Below, piece after piece: positions 1 through 8,747 of a stretch of 64,000 bases of DNA. The stretch's first letter is position 1. The number at the start of each line of letters is the position of its first letter. This DNA is from Salinarchaeum laminariae (GTDB lineage: Archaea > Halobacteriota > Halobacteria > Halobacteriales > Salinarchaeaceae), in assembly GCF_023204835.1 (NCBI RefSeq), contig NZ_CP096270.1, positions 1,612,001-1,676,000 on the forward strand, given 5' to 3'. Both the position numbers and the translations under genes were made by a program. The notes beneath the pieces are model-generated. The model saw only the letters and a list, made by a program, of their open reading frames with translations. It did not search any database and was not told the origin of the DNA.

Positions 1-762
1 GGCATCTACTCCTTCAGAAAACGAAAGGTGGTCAGGGTTTCCAGGATCTCCCCCGGGTTCGACAAATCGTTCAAAATATATGCGGAACTGAAGTGTCGCA
101 TCATCTTCCTCACGTAGTATTTCTGGAGTACGCACCTGAGCTAAATTGTCATCAGAGGTCTCTCTACGAGGTGTCGATGCTTTTCCAGTATAGTGTGCCT
201 CTTGAGTTACTTCGCCGTTGTTACGGACCTCCGAGGTCGAGGTGAAAATATTGTCCCACAATGGCGTTAGCTCGATTCCACGGCCATTTTCGGGTGGATC
301 GTCCATTGACTCTTCGCTAACGTAGAACTCAACATCGACCTCGAATTGTTTTGCTAAACCCGTGCCTTCATTTGAGCACTGGAGTATTACTTCATCATCC
401 TCAACACCATCTACAAATACATCTACTTCAGGGACGTACTCAGCGCCCATTATTTTCCGTTGCTGGTCTTGAATTGATGTCTGTTCCGCACTAAGGTCTC
501 TCTGGTCGCGTAACACGCCTGTTTGGCGGACATAGATATAGAGGAGACCACCGGAAAGACCCAAATTCACTATAATTCCAAGTACCGATGCAGATACTTT
601 ACCGATCTCAATAGTATTTGCATTTGGGAATAGTAAACCAACTGAGAAGAAGGTGATAACCGCCCAAAGCACAATTATAGCTATGACAAATACCAGACTG
701 TACGCCGCAAAAACGGCTGACCACAGATGGGCGATTTCTATATCAGGCAGTTCCATATCCAT
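1..762 (-). CDS. Two-helix membrane protein, unknown function (3' end cut by window edge)
   Basis: The frame is open from an ATG at 762 (a second in-frame ATG is at 756) to the window edge, giving 254 visible residues. The N-terminal third has two long hydrophobic stretches, roughly residues 15-40 and 55-75. A short Gln/Arg-rich coiled segment follows, with the motif RDQRDLSAEQ. The rest is soluble, acidic and probably beta-rich, and would lie in the cytoplasm if the helices form a hairpin. I recognise no family. GC is low compared with the core genes to the right, as for its neighbours up to about 8.7 kb, which suggests acquired DNA. The C-terminus lies outside the window. Confidence 0.6.
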   Translation of the reverse strand, partial: MDMELPDIEIAHLWSAVFAAYSLVFVIAIIVLWAVITFFSVGLLFPNANTIEIGKVSASVLGIIVNLGLSGGLLYIYVRQTGVLRDQRDLSAEQTSIQDQQRKIMGAEYVPEVDVFVDGVEDDEVILQCSNEGTGLAKQFEVDVEFYVSEESMDDPPENGRGIELTPLWDNIFTSTSEVRNNGEVTQEAHYTGKASTPRRETSDDNLAQVRTPEILREEDDATLQFRIYFERFVEPGGDPGNPDHLSFSEGVDA

Positions 763-1065
763 TTGCCCTAAAAATCCTCTTTATCGTCGAGTATGAGGGC
801 CATGTTAGCGTAATTATATCTGGGGTGTGTTATCTGCTACGGTGGATAGGCACTACCGGAGCGACTGACCGGATGACCGACTTAGAGAGCATCGATAAGC
901 GTTCGTGTGGCGAGAGGACGTACCGAAGCTTGCTGGCTGATGATTCCCGAATCACAGCTCCATTCCTGATTCGACGGTGCGACTTATGTGATTTTCTGAC
1001 GGACGCTGGATTCTACTGACGTGACCGGAGCAAGGTTTAGCCTGTTGGCTGAGAGACTCGTAGAT
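763..1065. other. AT-rich divergent intergenic region
   Basis: This gap separates the start of the leftmost minus-strand gene from the start of the zinc-finger gene on the plus strand, so it should hold both promoters. It can be read as a 64-residue plus-strand frame (825-1019), but the composition and start context are not convincing and I do not call a gene. No repeat or RNA gene is seen. Confidence 0.4.
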
Positions 1066-1680
1066 ATGCCGTTTGGCGTCTCGTGGCACAAGCTGCTTGA
1101 CGAACTGGAAGATCTCCCCGAGGATACGACGCTGATCTCACCGGTTTCAGGCGAACGTTTCCGCGTCACCGCCGTAGATAATCATCGTATCGAAATCGAA
1201 GATCTCAACGGCGACTCGGATGAGACACGCGAACTTCAGCGAGAGATGTTCGAAACACTATACCAACGGATAACCGAGGATGGAGATTGTTTTGATCTTG
1301 ATCGGCTGCCCCCTAATGGCGAAACGTACGCGACCGTATTCTGCGTACACCCCCACATTTCGATTGATGAAAGTGAGTGGGTTATAGCTAAAACCGAAAA
1401 TCGATCGCCTTCGCCTGTGGAGGAAGCATCTCCTCAAGAGCCAAACAATGGTCAGGGGGGCGACAAGTCGGACCCACTCCTCTCAATGATGATGGACAAT
1501 ATGGGTGATCCTCAAGCCAAGGTAGAATGTCCAATTGACGGATGCAATTATTCTCACCGTTCTGCGTCATCAGTGGCCCGCCATGTGAGCGGAAGTAGTA
1601 CTGCCAAGCATATCTGGGGGAATACCGACTATACAGGCTGGCGCGACTTCGTCCGGAAACACGGTGAGCGTCCTGGATAG
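1066..1680 (+). CDS. C2H2 zinc-finger-like protein, unknown function
   Basis: About 204 residues from the ATG at 1066. A GTG at 1021 in the same frame is an alternative, but the later start has a TATA-like GGTTTAG about 26 bases upstream, which fits leaderless initiation. The N-terminal half (from MPFGVSWHKLL) is a compact acidic domain. The middle is Ser/Pro/Glu-rich and probably disordered. Near the C-terminus is one finger of pattern C-x4-C-x12-H-x10-H (CPIDGC ... RHVSG ... KHIWG), so zinc and nucleic-acid or protein binding is likely. No catalytic motif is visible. It sits alone between two minus-strand genes within the low-GC block. Confidence 0.6.
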   Translation: MPFGVSWHKLLDELEDLPEDTTLISPVSGERFRVTAVDNHRIEIEDLNGDSDETRELQREMFETLYQRITEDGDCFDLDRLPPNGETYATVFCVHPHISIDESEWVIAKTENRSPSPVEEASPQEPNNGQGGDKSDPLLSMMMDNMGDPQAKVECPIDGCNYSHRSASSVARHVSGSSTAKHIWGNTDYTGWRDFVRKHGERPG

Positions 1681-1830
1681 CCAGGGGGGTTGAACGAACC
1701 CAGACTACAACGACGACAAGAAGGTAAACTACACAACGAGCTGAGAGGCACCTTCGGCGGGAGTTAGAGGCCTTCAGTTTCGTTAATGGCTGGCGCTAAC
1801 AGGTCCAGGATGCGATACTTCTGAATCTAA

Positions 1831-2553
1831 TTATTCCTCTAATTCGAATGTCCACGGAAGATGGCCTTTCTTGACACGCACAAATTCCAAGCCTCTTTTT
1901 CGATCTCCGTTTTCGGTGTATGAATTCCCGACTAAGCGATCGATTCCGTCATCAATGTAGCGTAGTCGGAGTGTCCCCCGATCAGGGCTATCATCTTCTG
2001 AATTATCTCCGAACGGCTCATACTGGAACGTACATATTACTTCAGGATCTGGAGCATCTCCCGTTCGTACCATTGCAGAGTCACTCTTCCAATATGATGA
2101 GCCGGGATCAAAGAACCCAAACTCGATGGTCGACCAATTTTGACCGATAATCATCTTGGGAATATCATTACTCTGTGCATCTTTTTGCAATTGGAGGTAT
2201 TCAAAAGCGTCCTCCTCAGCAGGCACTAATAACCACTCGCCCTGAATATTTGGAATCTCCTCCATAAACAGATAATCTGACAACAGTCTCCAAAGGAGAT
2301 TATCATATATGGTATATATTAGTGAGAATGAGATCATGGCAGTGATGAATACCGAATTGGTCTCCACAGCGTTCCCGAGCAGCTCTGGAAGCACCGGGAT
2401 CACTCTTGCCTCTAAAAATTCACGCAGAGCTCGATCAGCAGCACCCGCAATTCCCAATGCAAGGAATCCCATCAGCGCGATTAATATCCTTCGCTCAGTA
2501 TCTGATGAGTAAGGATGCATTAGCTGAATATGAAATGGACCTACTGTAAACAT
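1831..2553 (-). CDS. Cap15-like (S-2TMbeta) membrane effector candidate
   Basis: The 240-residue protein has two transmembrane segments (about 22-37 and 68-88) followed by a beta-rich soluble domain (about 101-230). The order of motifs fits the SMODS-associated 2TM-beta family, whose member Cap15 is a cyclic-nucleotide-gated membrane effector in CBASS. A short IPN-x-x-G-x-W entry at 100-107 is followed by an I-x-Q-x-W strand at 136-140, Ser-rich strands near 151-160, a Y-x-P strand near 178, G-T-L-R-L at 193-197, and an L-x-G-x-x-Y turn at 207-212 followed by G-L-x-F. This comes from pattern memory, not a search. No cGAS/DncV-type nucleotidyltransferase lies within the window. Low GC suggests acquisition. 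It could instead be a generic 2TM beta-barrel protein. Confidence 0.5.
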   Translation of the reverse strand: MFTVGPFHIQLMHPYSSDTERRILIALMGFLALGIAGAADRALREFLEARVIPVLPELLGNAVETNSVFITAMISFSLIYTIYDNLLWRLLSDYLFMEEIPNIQGEWLLVPAEEDAFEYLQLQKDAQSNDIPKMIIGQNWSTIEFGFFDPGSSYWKSDSAMVRTGDAPDPEVICTFQYEPFGDNSEDDSPDRGTLRLRYIDDGIDRLVGNSYTENGDRKRGLEFVRVKKGHLPWTFELEE

Positions 2554-2889
2554 ATCGGGGTTTTGGCTGGACCTTCGAATATTTCATTGACCTAAGAGGA
2601 CAAGGAATCAATGTCAGGATCGGTGATTAACTACTTCACAAGCACTCCATCATGACTTTATTACCCCTCAGTGACACCAATGGGTATGCCCAGTCGCAGT
2701 CAGCTCTTTCTTTCACCCTCCGCCAGTAGCTCTCCGCAGGCCCATTTCGAGAGCACTGCACGCAAGCCGGTCCCGGTAGCGTCGTGCGAACTATACGTGG
2801 CAGAGTTCCCTGACGGGATGATTGAACTGGCGACACAAGCCACTCCTGGTGAGCGCGACAGTGCCACCAGCAACCTCGTTATGGCTCCC
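2554..2889. other. Intergenic stretch, no convincing gene
   Basis: This is the gap between the Cap15-like gene and the end of the GIY-YIG gene. Short frames exist on both strands (2671-2925 plus, 2700-2912 minus). They overlap one another and the 3' end of the neighbouring gene, are Ser/Ala-rich, and show no domain. It may hold the promoter of the Cap15-like gene on the minus strand near 2560-2600. Nothing else is seen. Confidence 0.35.
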
Positions 2890-3600
2890 TCAGAGGCCCT
2901 CCGTTTCCTCAATCAGCAGTGCTAAACGGTCCAGAATATCTGAGTCGTACGTCTCACCCACGTGATTGATGTTCCAAAGTCCCGATTCGCTGATCTCGCT
3001 ACGAGGGCTCTGGATCCCTAACCAGTGGTCGCTACGCGAGTCGATCGACGGCTTCTGGTAGTTACTGACGAGAGCGATGGCGTTCCGTTCAATGTACGCA
3101 CGATCGCTGGCAGGTCCCGGCTCATCGTCGACGTCCACCCACAGGAACGGGAGGTCACGGATGTACTCGCTCACCCGACGTTCGTGTTCCAGTTCATCAA
3201 GACGCCGCTCCCTGCCAGCGCCCGAACCCTCTCCCCAGTGCGGGTAGTCGTCGTGAAGGCCTGCTCGTTCGATCATCGCCTCTCCGACCCGCTTGCGGAA
3301 CACTGATCCTCGATGGTTGCCGCCGCCCTCGTATGTTCCAGACAGAGCACCTCGATGCGTTCGAAGCCGGTTCCAGAGAGATGTCCCTGATCCTGCCGAC
3401 ACGGCGTGCGTCCCGATACGCGTCATGCGTAGCTGATCCGTTGAGCTACGTGTTTCACCGTCAGCATAGAAGAAATACAGCCCGCGCTCTGGCCAATCTA
3501 TGTGCCCCGTGCAGTCTCGTAACCGCTGCTTCCCCCCGACCGCCGCTTCGAGATCCGTCAGGAGATCGTACAACCGATCCAGATCCGCTTCGCGGGACAT
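2890..3600 (-). CDS. GIY-YIG nuclease-like protein
   Basis: The 236-residue protein resembles the GIY-YIG fold. A GLYFFY strand at 40-45 matches the GIY element, RIGTH at 61-65 stands where YIG is expected, an LWNRLRTHRG helix (75-84) supplies the conserved Arg, and NHRGSVFRK (95-103) and an IERNAIALVSNY segment near 170 match the metal-binding Glu and the following Asn. The second Tyr of the YIG element is not obvious, so activity is uncertain. The family makes single metal-dependent DNA cuts (UvrC N-domain, homing and restriction enzymes). It is transcribed divergently from the CSGSK protein, with 61 bases between the two starts. A role in defence or repair is an inference from context only. 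Confidence 0.65.
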   Translation of the reverse strand: MSREADLDRLYDLLTDLEAAVGGKQRLRDCTGHIDWPERGLYFFYADGETRSSTDQLRMTRIGTHAVSAGSGTSLWNRLRTHRGALSGTYEGGGNHRGSVFRKRVGEAMIERAGLHDDYPHWGEGSGAGRERRLDELEHERRVSEYIRDLPFLWVDVDDEPGPASDRAYIERNAIALVSNYQKPSIDSRSDHWLGIQSPRSEISESGLWNINHVGETYDSDILDRLALLIEETEGL

Positions 3601-3661
3601 ACCTGTGTCAGATCATTGTCGACACGTAAATCTATCCGTGAACCCAGAGAATCCTCCCCCT

Positions 3662-4390
3662 ATGGCGACTTCTATTTTCGTGCTCTCCGCGTGTTCGGGG
3701 TCAAAGGCTATCGAGCCAGAAGTGGGCTGTGAAGAGATCGATCAGGCGGGGCGAAATCATCTTGTCGATGAGTATCCCTCGGCCTCCATAGAGGCTCAAT
3801 CACTGTACACCGGTGACGAGCATGAACTGATCAAGTCGGCTGTAGAGCAGTTTCAGGATGTCGCCAGCGTCGACTGGCGAATCGTCTCCGCTGGATTTGG
3901 CCTCATGGGGCCTGATGCCGTTCTTCCTTCCTATGAGTGTACGTTCAAGGACGATAAGCAGGTACGTGAACGGGTCGAACGGTTGGGTGTGGGTCCTTCG
4001 ACCCTGACCAAGAAAGAGCGCATCAGGGCCGTCGCCTCGGAGTTGGGGATCCCGTCCGCGATCCGGGACTGGCTTGCCTGCGAACCGGACGTACTGTTCG
4101 TTACTCTGGGACGGGACTATCTAATTGCGACCGATGGTGCCCTGCTATCGGTCCCCGACGAAACGAGAGCCCTCGCTTTCGCGCCTCGTGGAACCCGGGA
4201 TCTGATCGGGGCATGCCAGTGGGTTCCGTCGACGGAGACGGAACGAGAGGCTCTCCAAACGACGGTGACACGGTTGAAAGGCCGACAGCTTCGGAACGTG
4301 GCGACCAGTATATCGTCCGCTGATGTCCTCACATCTATCCAAGCTGATAAGCTTCGCGAGCGGAGCATTCGAAGTGGATTGTCAAGGTAG
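3662..4390 (+). CDS. CSGSK-motif protein (DUF6884 / YaaA-like), unknown function
   Basis: 242 residues from the ATG at 3662. The ATG is preferred over the upstream in-frame Met because it matches the conserved start (MATSIFVLSACSGSK) and the upstream part overlaps the divergent gene. The layout recalls DUF6884-like proteins of phages and mobile elements: an N-terminal hydrophobic strand ending in C-S-G-S-K (11-15), a SLYTGDEHELI helix (48-57), then WRIVSAGFGLMGPDAVLPSY (72-91), where the family has a W-x-x-x-S-A-x-x-G-L pattern. The C-terminal 140 residues are extra and unrecognised; TLGRDYLI suggests a Rossmann-like strand. No enzyme activity can be assigned. It forms a divergent pair with the GIY-YIG gene. 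Confidence 0.55.
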   Translation: MATSIFVLSACSGSKAIEPEVGCEEIDQAGRNHLVDEYPSASIEAQSLYTGDEHELIKSAVEQFQDVASVDWRIVSAGFGLMGPDAVLPSYECTFKDDKQVRERVERLGVGPSTLTKKERIRAVASELGIPSAIRDWLACEPDVLFVTLGRDYLIATDGALLSVPDETRALAFAPRGTRDLIGACQWVPSTETEREALQTTVTRLKGRQLRNVATSISSADVLTSIQADKLRERSIRSGLSR

Positions 4391-4506
4391 CTGTTGGCAG
4401 GTTACCTCTCAGAGCATCACCGGCCCAGGAAGGTCTACTTCTCCAGTCCTCTTGTTTGATTGTACGGACAAACGATTGAAATGCCCTGGTTGTCACTTAC
4501 TTTTCA

Positions 4507-7500
4507 ATGTCGAACGAGAAAGGGGCCGAGATTAGCGATTCTCTGCCGCGGTTGGACCTCCATCGCCGTAGGCTGATACGGTTCGCAGGGGCAGCATGTG
4601 GCGCGGGTGTCCTGGGTACTGGAACTGTCGCAGGAAACACCGATTTGACACAAAGCAGCAGTTCAGAACCAGAACTCATCACAGCATCGCCGGAGGACGG
4701 ATTCAATTACCCGTACTATCTGTACACTCCCGGAGAGAGTCGGTCGGGCAGCACGCCATTGCTCGTTGAGCCGAACAATACGGGAACGTCGACAAATGAC
4801 TTCGAGGAGCACCGGAAGTCTGCCCAGGGAATCGCTCAAAACGGGTTCTCTCGTGATTTGAGTGACGATCTCAGCATTCCATTCCTCGTCCCTGTGTTCC
4901 CCCGACCCAGCGGCGACCCGGTCGACTACACCCACTATGTACACGCGTTAGATGCTCAGACGATGGCCATCGAGGACGGGCCGCTCGAACGCGTCGACCA
5001 GCAACTCTTGGCCATGGTCGACGATGCTCGTGATCGGTTGGCTACGGCGGGCTTCCAAGTGACCGACCAGCTCATGCTGAACGGGTTCTCCGCCTCGGGG
5101 ACCTTTGTCAATAGGTTCGCCGCGTTACACCCCAACCGGGTAACGTCGGTAACCGCCGGTGGGATCAATGGCACAGCGATACTGCCCGCTGAAACGGCGA
5201 AGGGGCACGAACTGAATTATCACATCGGAATCGCGAACGTCGAACAGATGACCGGCGAACCGTTTGACTTGGAGGCCTGGCAAGGTGTTGATCAACTTGC
5301 CTACATGGGCGGGGAGGACGAGAACGACACCATTCCGTACAGCGACGCATGGAGCGATTCGCTACGCGAGGTCGCACTCGATGTTTACGGGGAAAATATG
5401 CAAGAAGACCGGATGATGTACTGTGCTGATCAGTACGAGGAGGCAGGTGCAACCGGTCGCGTGAATGTCTATCCGGGCGTCGGCCACCAAACGACCTCTG
5501 GAATCCGTGAAGACATGCGTGTGTTCCACCGGAAACATCTAAATGAGTTTTTCGTCCGGTTCGGAACGGCCCCCGGAATTGGCACCGATGCGGTGGACAT
5601 CATCGCGAGCGCGGGATCAAGCAGCGACACTAACGCGTTCGAAATCAGGGCGTTCGACGCGTCAGGTGAGGACCTGACTGGAACGTCTGCATCACTGGAA
5701 TCCGGTGGCGGAATCAGGACCTCCCTGCCACTCAATCGGGCGCTGGAGCCCGGAGAAACGGTAACGATCGGCGTACTCATGTCGGGGGATGTCGATCAAT
5801 CGGACGCGTATGATACTGAGACGACATCAGCACGGGCAGGCGTCTCCTTCACGGCAAGTCCGACAGCTGGCGACAGCACTGTTGATGTTTCCTACACACT
5901 CGATAGTGTGTCCGAGGGAAACACCCCCGTCACGCTCTGGGTTACGACAGAACAAGGGGGTGCAGTTGCCGCAAAGGACCTGAATCCGGGTGCCGACGGT
6001 GAAACCACGGTTGATCTACCGGAAGAGGAGAACGGCGTACTATTGGAACAGGGTCGAGAAGTCACGGTTGGATTGGCTCGTGGTAATCCGGTCGACGGCA
6101 CACGCTTGGCCGACGAAACCCGGACCGTCGCTGAACCTGAGGAGGTCGCTCTGGATGTTACGCTCTCAACGGATCCTGTGGCCGAACGTGGCTCGAATAT
6201 GGCGGTAGAGGTAGCGGTCCAGAGCGTTGGCGGCAGTGCGTCCGACCTCCCACTTGTTATTGCTCTCAACGGCACCACTGTTGCGACAGACACGGTAGCG
6301 GTCGAACTCGGAGAGACGACTACCATATCGTTCGATGTATCAGTCGAGGGGGTGGCCGGGACCGCCGCCCATATTGCTGCTGGAGTGGCTGAAGCGACTG
6401 AGTCGACGACCATTATGATCGCCGATGAGCCGTCGGCCGGGTCGGGAACAGAGTCGGACCCGTACGAGGTGAGTCACGCAGGTGAATTGGCTTCCATTTC
6501 CCTCGAACCCGATGGCCACTTCCTACTCACAGAAGATATCGAACTCGCACCGTTCAGTCAGTTCCCCCGTATCGGATCGTCCGAAACACCATTTTCGGGG
6601 AGTCTCGACGGACAATACCACGAGATACGCAACCTCCGAGTACGGATCGATCAGTCGCAATTCGATGGAGCAGGTCTACTCGGCAACCTGCAAAACGGTA
6701 GTGTTCGCAATCTCCATCTTCTCAACGTCGACGTTCGTGGAGGGGATTTCACTGGGGGACTCGTTGGGATGGCATCGGAAGGCGGGCAAATCAGCAGAGT
6801 CACAGTCTCAGGCATCGTTGATGGCGCAAGCAATGTCGGCGGAGTCATTGGAGGGACCTCCACAGGAGTTGATCCGGAAGCTGATGTAGTGATTTCCGAG
6901 ACGGTGTCACACGCCGACGTTCAGGGAGAGAGTAAGGTTGCAGGGATTCTCGGACAGTCCTCTGGTGATCCTGTCCACAATTCGGTTGCGGCTGGCTCGG
7001 TCCAAGGTAGTAACAACGTTGCTGGAATCGTCGCATGGGTCGACTTTGGTGGCCTTGTGACCACGTCGTACACGCGAGCGCCACTCAGCGGAAGCGGTGG
7101 CGGCGTAGTGGCACACGCTGTTGATGGCGACGTAGAAGACGTCTATTGGGACGTTGAAACAACGGGGATGCAGAACTCCGCCGAGGGCGGTACTGGGCTG
7201 GAAACTGGCGATATGATGGGTGGCAGTGCTCACTCCACGATGGACGGTCTCGATTTCCAGGATACGTGGGAAGCGGTCGACGATGATTATCCTCAACTTC
7301 GGGAGATAACACATCCCCAAGATCCTGCGTGGTCTGTCGTCATCAGCGAGCCAGGATTGGGTGAAACAGTCCCTGAAGACGAGGAACTCACAGTCGCGAT
7401 GAAAGTGGTCAATGCCGGAACCGTCGCGGGATCCACTACAGTGACACTCGAACAACCGGATTTGGACCAGACAGTCGATGTGTCCGCCGATGCCGAGGGT

Positions 7501-7866
7501 GAAACGGAAGCCACGTTCAATATTCCGGCAGAACACGTTGAACCAAACAGTTCGATCACGGTCGCCGTAGACGGATACCAACATACCCGGACGCTATCGG
7601 CCGGCGAAGCGCCGGTAGTCGACGATACCAGTCCAGGTGAGGACGATGATACGTCAACGGACACCAACAATACAGACACATCGAACTCAACCTCGACGAC
7701 AGAGCCCAAGAACACTACGTCGGAGCGCATAAACAATTCCACGTCCTCGGCGAACGACCAGGCAGAGGACGAAGCCACTCCCGGCTTTGGTCTTGTTGGC
7801 ACGATAGCGGCGATCATTGGTACTGGCAGAATCCTCCAACGCCGTAATCAGAAGCAAGACGAGTGA
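4507..7866 (+). CDS. Tat-exported esterase-like surface protein with GLUG repeats and PGF-CTERM anchor
   Basis: The 1119-residue protein begins with a twin-arginine signal (HRRRLIRFAG at 19-28, then a hydrophobic stretch to about 44). Residues about 55-345 look like an alpha/beta-hydrolase of the esterase/PHB-depolymerase type, with nucleophile elbow G-F-S-A-S-G near 194, an acidic GGEDEND loop near 275 and a GVGHQ histidine near 325. Two or three beta-sandwich segments follow (about 345-640). GLUG-type repeats occupy about 700-880 (GAGLLG, GGLVG, GGVIG, AGILG). A CARDB-like beta domain (about 940-1040) and an Asp/Thr/Asn-rich stalk come next. The tail is PGFG, a hydrophobic helix and RRNQK, which is the PGF-CTERM signal processed by ArtA and linked to lipid. 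The substrate is unknown; an extracellular ester or polymer is likely. Confidence 0.7.
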   Translation: MSNEKGAEISDSLPRLDLHRRRLIRFAGAACGAGVLGTGTVAGNTDLTQSSSSEPELITASPEDGFNYPYYLYTPGESRSGSTPLLVEPNNTGTSTNDFEEHRKSAQGIAQNGFSRDLSDDLSIPFLVPVFPRPSGDPVDYTHYVHALDAQTMAIEDGPLERVDQQLLAMVDDARDRLATAGFQVTDQLMLNGFSASGTFVNRFAALHPNRVTSVTAGGINGTAILPAETAKGHELNYHIGIANVEQMTGEPFDLEAWQGVDQLAYMGGEDENDTIPYSDAWSDSLREVALDVYGENMQEDRMMYCADQYEEAGATGRVNVYPGVGHQTTSGIREDMRVFHRKHLNEFFVRFGTAPGIGTDAVDIIASAGSSSDTNAFEIRAFDASGEDLTGTSASLESGGGIRTSLPLNRALEPGETVTIGVLMSGDVDQSDAYDTETTSARAGVSFTASPTAGDSTVDVSYTLDSVSEGNTPVTLWVTTEQGGAVAAKDLNPGADGETTVDLPEEENGVLLEQGREVTVGLARGNPVDGTRLADETRTVAEPEEVALDVTLSTDPVAERGSNMAVEVAVQSVGGSASDLPLVIALNGTTVATDTVAVELGETTTISFDVSVEGVAGTAAHIAAGVAEATESTTIMIADEPSAGSGTESDPYEVSHAGELASISLEPDGHFLLTEDIELAPFSQFPRIGSSETPFSGSLDGQYHEIRNLRVRIDQSQFDGAGLLGNLQNGSVRNLHLLNVDVRGGDFTGGLVGMASEGGQISRVTVSGIVDGASNVGGVIGGTSTGVDPEADVVISETVSHADVQGESKVAGILGQSSGDPVHNSVAAGSVQGSNNVAGIVAWVDFGGLVTTSYTRAPLSGSGGGVVAHAVDGDVEDVYWDVETTGMQNSAEGGTGLETGDMMGGSAHSTMDGLDFQDTWEAVDDDYPQLREITHPQDPAWSVVISEPGLGETVPEDEELTVAMKVVNAGTVAGSTTVTLEQPDLDQTVDVSADAEGETEATFNIPAEHVEPNSSITVAVDGYQHTRTLSAGEAPVVDDTSPGEDDDTSTDTNNTDTSNSTSTTEPKNTTSERINNSTSSANDQAEDEATPGFGLVGTIAAIIGTGRILQRRNQKQDE

Positions 7867-8007
7867 GACTGCGAGGGGAGAAGGGAGTGGACCGCGCACA
7901 CTGCCAACAGCTGCATTGGTACAAGAACGGTGCCTCAATCACCATTCCAGTTTTTAGCTATGTCGTATGAAGTCTGATAGGCCATTGGCGAGGCCCGCAC
8001 CAGTCAA

Positions 8008-8547
8008 ATGACGATCATACAAGCCATTCCGCCCCGGGACGTCCGAACAGCCTTCACTCAGGCAGCTAAGCGTAACGAGCCATTTGAGGAGCGGGAAGGA
8101 TACGATAACGACGCGAACCGCTGGGGTGTCGATCCAGAAGACCGGAACTTCACCGGGGTCATGGGTGAAATGGCTCTCGCGGTCTATGCGGATCTACAGA
8201 TCGACTCCACCATCTACGATGTCGGAGATGGGGGTATCGACTTCCGTGTCGCCTACCAGGGAGAAGAGCGAACAATCGATGTCAAGACACGGACGAAAGA
8301 CCCGTTCGCGTTGTGGGTTAAGGAGGGTTCTCTCCGAGCGGACTGGTACGTCCTTGGGCACCTACGTAGCCCGCCTGATTCGGACCAACTCGAAGGTTGG
8401 TCAGTTGAGCTGATTGGACGAGCAAGCAAGGAGGAGCTCCTGGATGCAGAGATGTCGAAGTCGGATTATGGTCACCAGAACCATTCGATCCTGCGCAAGG
8501 ACCTCCACCCCATCCCAGAGCCGGACGATCTTGTGATGGCAGAGTGA
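8008..8547 (+). CDS. PD-(D/E)xK nuclease-like protein
   Basis: The 179-residue protein carries the core of a restriction-endonuclease fold: a helix with GVMGEMALAVYADL (Glu54), a strand GGIDFRV (Asp78), then RTIDVKTRTK with Asp91-Val-Lys93, the D-x-K signature. An ADWYVLGHL strand follows. This is the metal-binding arrangement of many mobile-element and phage nucleases that otherwise share little sequence. The start ATG at 8008 has no strong alternative. It is the last gene before the tRNA-Leu fragment at 8704, so it lies at the very edge of the presumed island. The target is unknown. Confidence 0.6.
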   Translation: MTIIQAIPPRDVRTAFTQAAKRNEPFEEREGYDNDANRWGVDPEDRNFTGVMGEMALAVYADLQIDSTIYDVGDGGIDFRVAYQGEERTIDVKTRTKDPFALWVKEGSLRADWYVLGHLRSPPDSDQLEGWSVELIGRASKEELLDAEMSKSDYGHQNHSILRKDLHPIPEPDDLVMAE

Positions 8548-8703
8548 ATGCAAACTCGTTCTCAGGGGAAGTAGCGGTATGCGCTGTCCCGGGGTACTTT
8601 TTTATAGCATGAAAGGGAACCTACAAGTAGGCAAGGCGAATCGCGGCAAGAAACGCCGCGTAATCACTGTAAGACGACGGGATTCGCGACTGGTAGCTTA
8701 GGA

Positions 8704-8747
8704 CGCTGTCCCGTAGGGGTCCGCCGGTTCAAATCCGGTCCCGCGCA
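8704..8747 (+). repeat. tRNA-Leu 3'-end fragment, probable att site
   Basis: Forty-four bases read as the 3' part of a class II haloarchaeal tRNA-Leu: the end of the anticodon stem, the long variable arm (TCCCGTAGGGGTCC), a T-arm GCCGG-TTCAAAT-CCGGT, the acceptor strand CCCGCGC and discriminator A. The matching 5' half (which should begin GCGCGGG) is absent from the upstream sequence, so this is not a functional gene. Integrases that use tRNA genes leave exactly such a 3' copy at the far end of the insert. The intact tRNA-Leu should lie left of the window. Confidence 0.65.

Noticed and set aside
825..1019. 64-residue plus-strand frame
   Set aside because: No domain, cysteine-rich and basic composition unlike neighbours, and no ribosome-binding or TATA signal at usual spacing.
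2671..2925. Overlapping short frames on both strands after the GIY-YIG gene
   Set aside because: Neither strand is clearly better, both overlap the end of the real gene, and both are Ser/Ala-biased; possible relic but not supportable.
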